Shown here piece by piece: positions 4,744-5,203 of a DNA stretch of 5,203 nt; the first letter of the stretch is position 1, and every line of letters begins with the position of its first letter. The position numbers and the translations under genes were made by a program. Source of the DNA: Candidatus Hydrogenedentota bacterium (GTDB taxonomy: Bacteria; Hydrogenedentota; Hydrogenedentia; Hydrogenedentales; CAITNO01); NCBI GenBank assembly GCA_007124105.1, contig SLFT01000383.1, forward strand, positions 1-5,203, read 5' to 3'. Under the pieces are notes generated by a model. The model ran no database searches. It was not told the DNA's origin and saw only the letters and a program-made list of their open reading frames with translations.

Positions 4744-5203
4744 CTATTCTTCAACATCCTGAAGCAAAAAATGGCGCCATACAATATCGCGCCCTATCTC
4801 TTCGGCAAACAGAGCCGCCTGTCTCACGGCGTCCATCTTCACAAATTCTCGCGTGTCCTTTGCGCCGCCATAATACGCAGGCAACCCGTCATCGTCAAGA
4901 CGCATCACTGAAATAGCGCGCGCGCCGCGCATCAACGGCAGATACGCGTTTGTGCGTCGGTTGTGAATGGCGACGGGCGCCGCCTGACACTTACCGGCGA
5001 GTTTTCCCGCCGATTCGATAAGGTCCAGATCGCAGGGCATCTGATGCAGGATGCCCTCGGCGCGGGTGTAATGCAAGTGGCCGTCCCCAACGGCCTCGAT
5101 ATTGATAATAAACGCGTTCTCCGCAACCCCCAGGTTTTCGGTCAGCATGGTTCGCATTCCCGCCATGTTTGCGTGATGACTGCCGGCGGCGTAAAACAAT
5201 ACG
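4744..5203 (-). CDS. M28-family peptidase-like protein, C-terminal part (5' end outside window), probable pseudoenzyme
   Basis: The reading frame is open to the right window edge and ends at a TAG at 4746-4744, so only about 152 C-terminal residues are visible. Numbering visible residues from the Leu codon at 5199, the pattern follows the second half of M28 zinc aminopeptidase domains: a hydrophobic strand into 'AAGSHHANMAGMR' (residues 4-16), 'FIINIEAVGDG' (30-40), 'RTNAYLPLMRGARAISVM' (82-99) and 'YYGGAKDTREFV' (109-120). In active M28 enzymes the first block carries a Glu-Glu pair (general base and zinc ligand), the second usually an Asp after 'N-hydrophobic', and the fourth a His before the Asp-Thr. 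Here these are His8-His9, Glu35 and Tyr110, so the metal site looks lost or rebuilt. The fold assignment is from remembered family patterns. The substrate and location are unknown, because any signal peptide would lie outside the window. It lies 183 nt upstream of thiF on the same strand. Confidence 0.7.
   Translation of the reverse strand, partial: VLFYAAGSHHANMAGMRTMLTENLGVAENAFIINIEAVGDGHLHYTRAEGILHQMPCDLDLIESAGKLAGKCQAAPVAIHNRRTNAYLPLMRGARAISVMRLDDDGLPAYYGGAKDTREFVKMDAVRQAALFAEEIGRDIVWRHFLLQDVEE

Noticed and set aside
4621..4911. 96-codon plus-strand frame whose first residues look like a signal peptide
   Set aside because: It starts at TTG without a clear ribosome binding site and runs mostly opposite the M28-like gene. 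The hydrophobic start is short and probably fortuitous.
1..5203. CRISPR array, insertion sequence, tRNA or rRNA
   Set aside because: No regularly spaced direct repeats, no transposase frame with terminal repeats, and no tRNA or rRNA hallmarks were seen.

Overview
The window comes from a bacterium with moderately high GC. All six protein genes I can support lie on the minus strand and read right to left. Four of them encode parts of a type II secretion / type IV-filament assembly machine (three pseudopilin-like proteins and one GspF/PilC platform protein), which points to a diderm, Gram-negative-type organism. I cannot place it taxonomically. Nothing looks like a well-studied enteric or pseudomonad, and an uncultured or environmental lineage is my guess only.

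Layout in transcription order. (1) 5203-4744: the C-terminal part of an M28-peptidase-like protein whose start lies outside the window. Its expected zinc and catalytic residues appear to be replaced. (2) 4743-4561: a 183-nt gap with short palindromes and two tiny ORFs of doubtful reality. (3) 4560-3742: thiF of the 'family 2' type, an E1-like adenylyltransferase with a built-in ThiS-like N-terminal domain, starting at TTG behind a good ribosome binding site. (4) About 3720-3692: a candidate promoter in an AT-rich gap. (5) 3611-3066, 3069-2428 and 2413-1793: a compact gspI-gspJ-gspK-like minor pseudopilin cluster. The first two genes overlap by 4 nt and the third follows after 14 nt. (6) 1792-1441: 352 nt without a convincing gene. 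It holds a REPIN-like inverted pair of palindromic repeats and, next to gspF, a possible 36-codon ORF. (7) 1440-226: gspF/pilC. (8) 225-1: non-coding as far as visible, with a strong 10-bp-stem hairpin 3' of gspF.

How the genes fit together: GspI, GspJ and the GspK-like protein would form the tip complex that starts a pseudopilus in the inner membrane. GspF would be the membrane platform on which an ATPase (GspE/PilB, not in the window) drives assembly. No ATPase, major pseudopilin, secretin or prepilin peptidase is visible here. The thiF gene and the M28-like gene have no obvious functional link to the filament genes and probably belong to a separate unit upstream. The most unusual observations are the apparently dead active site of the M28-like protein and the REPIN-like element inside the secretion cluster.
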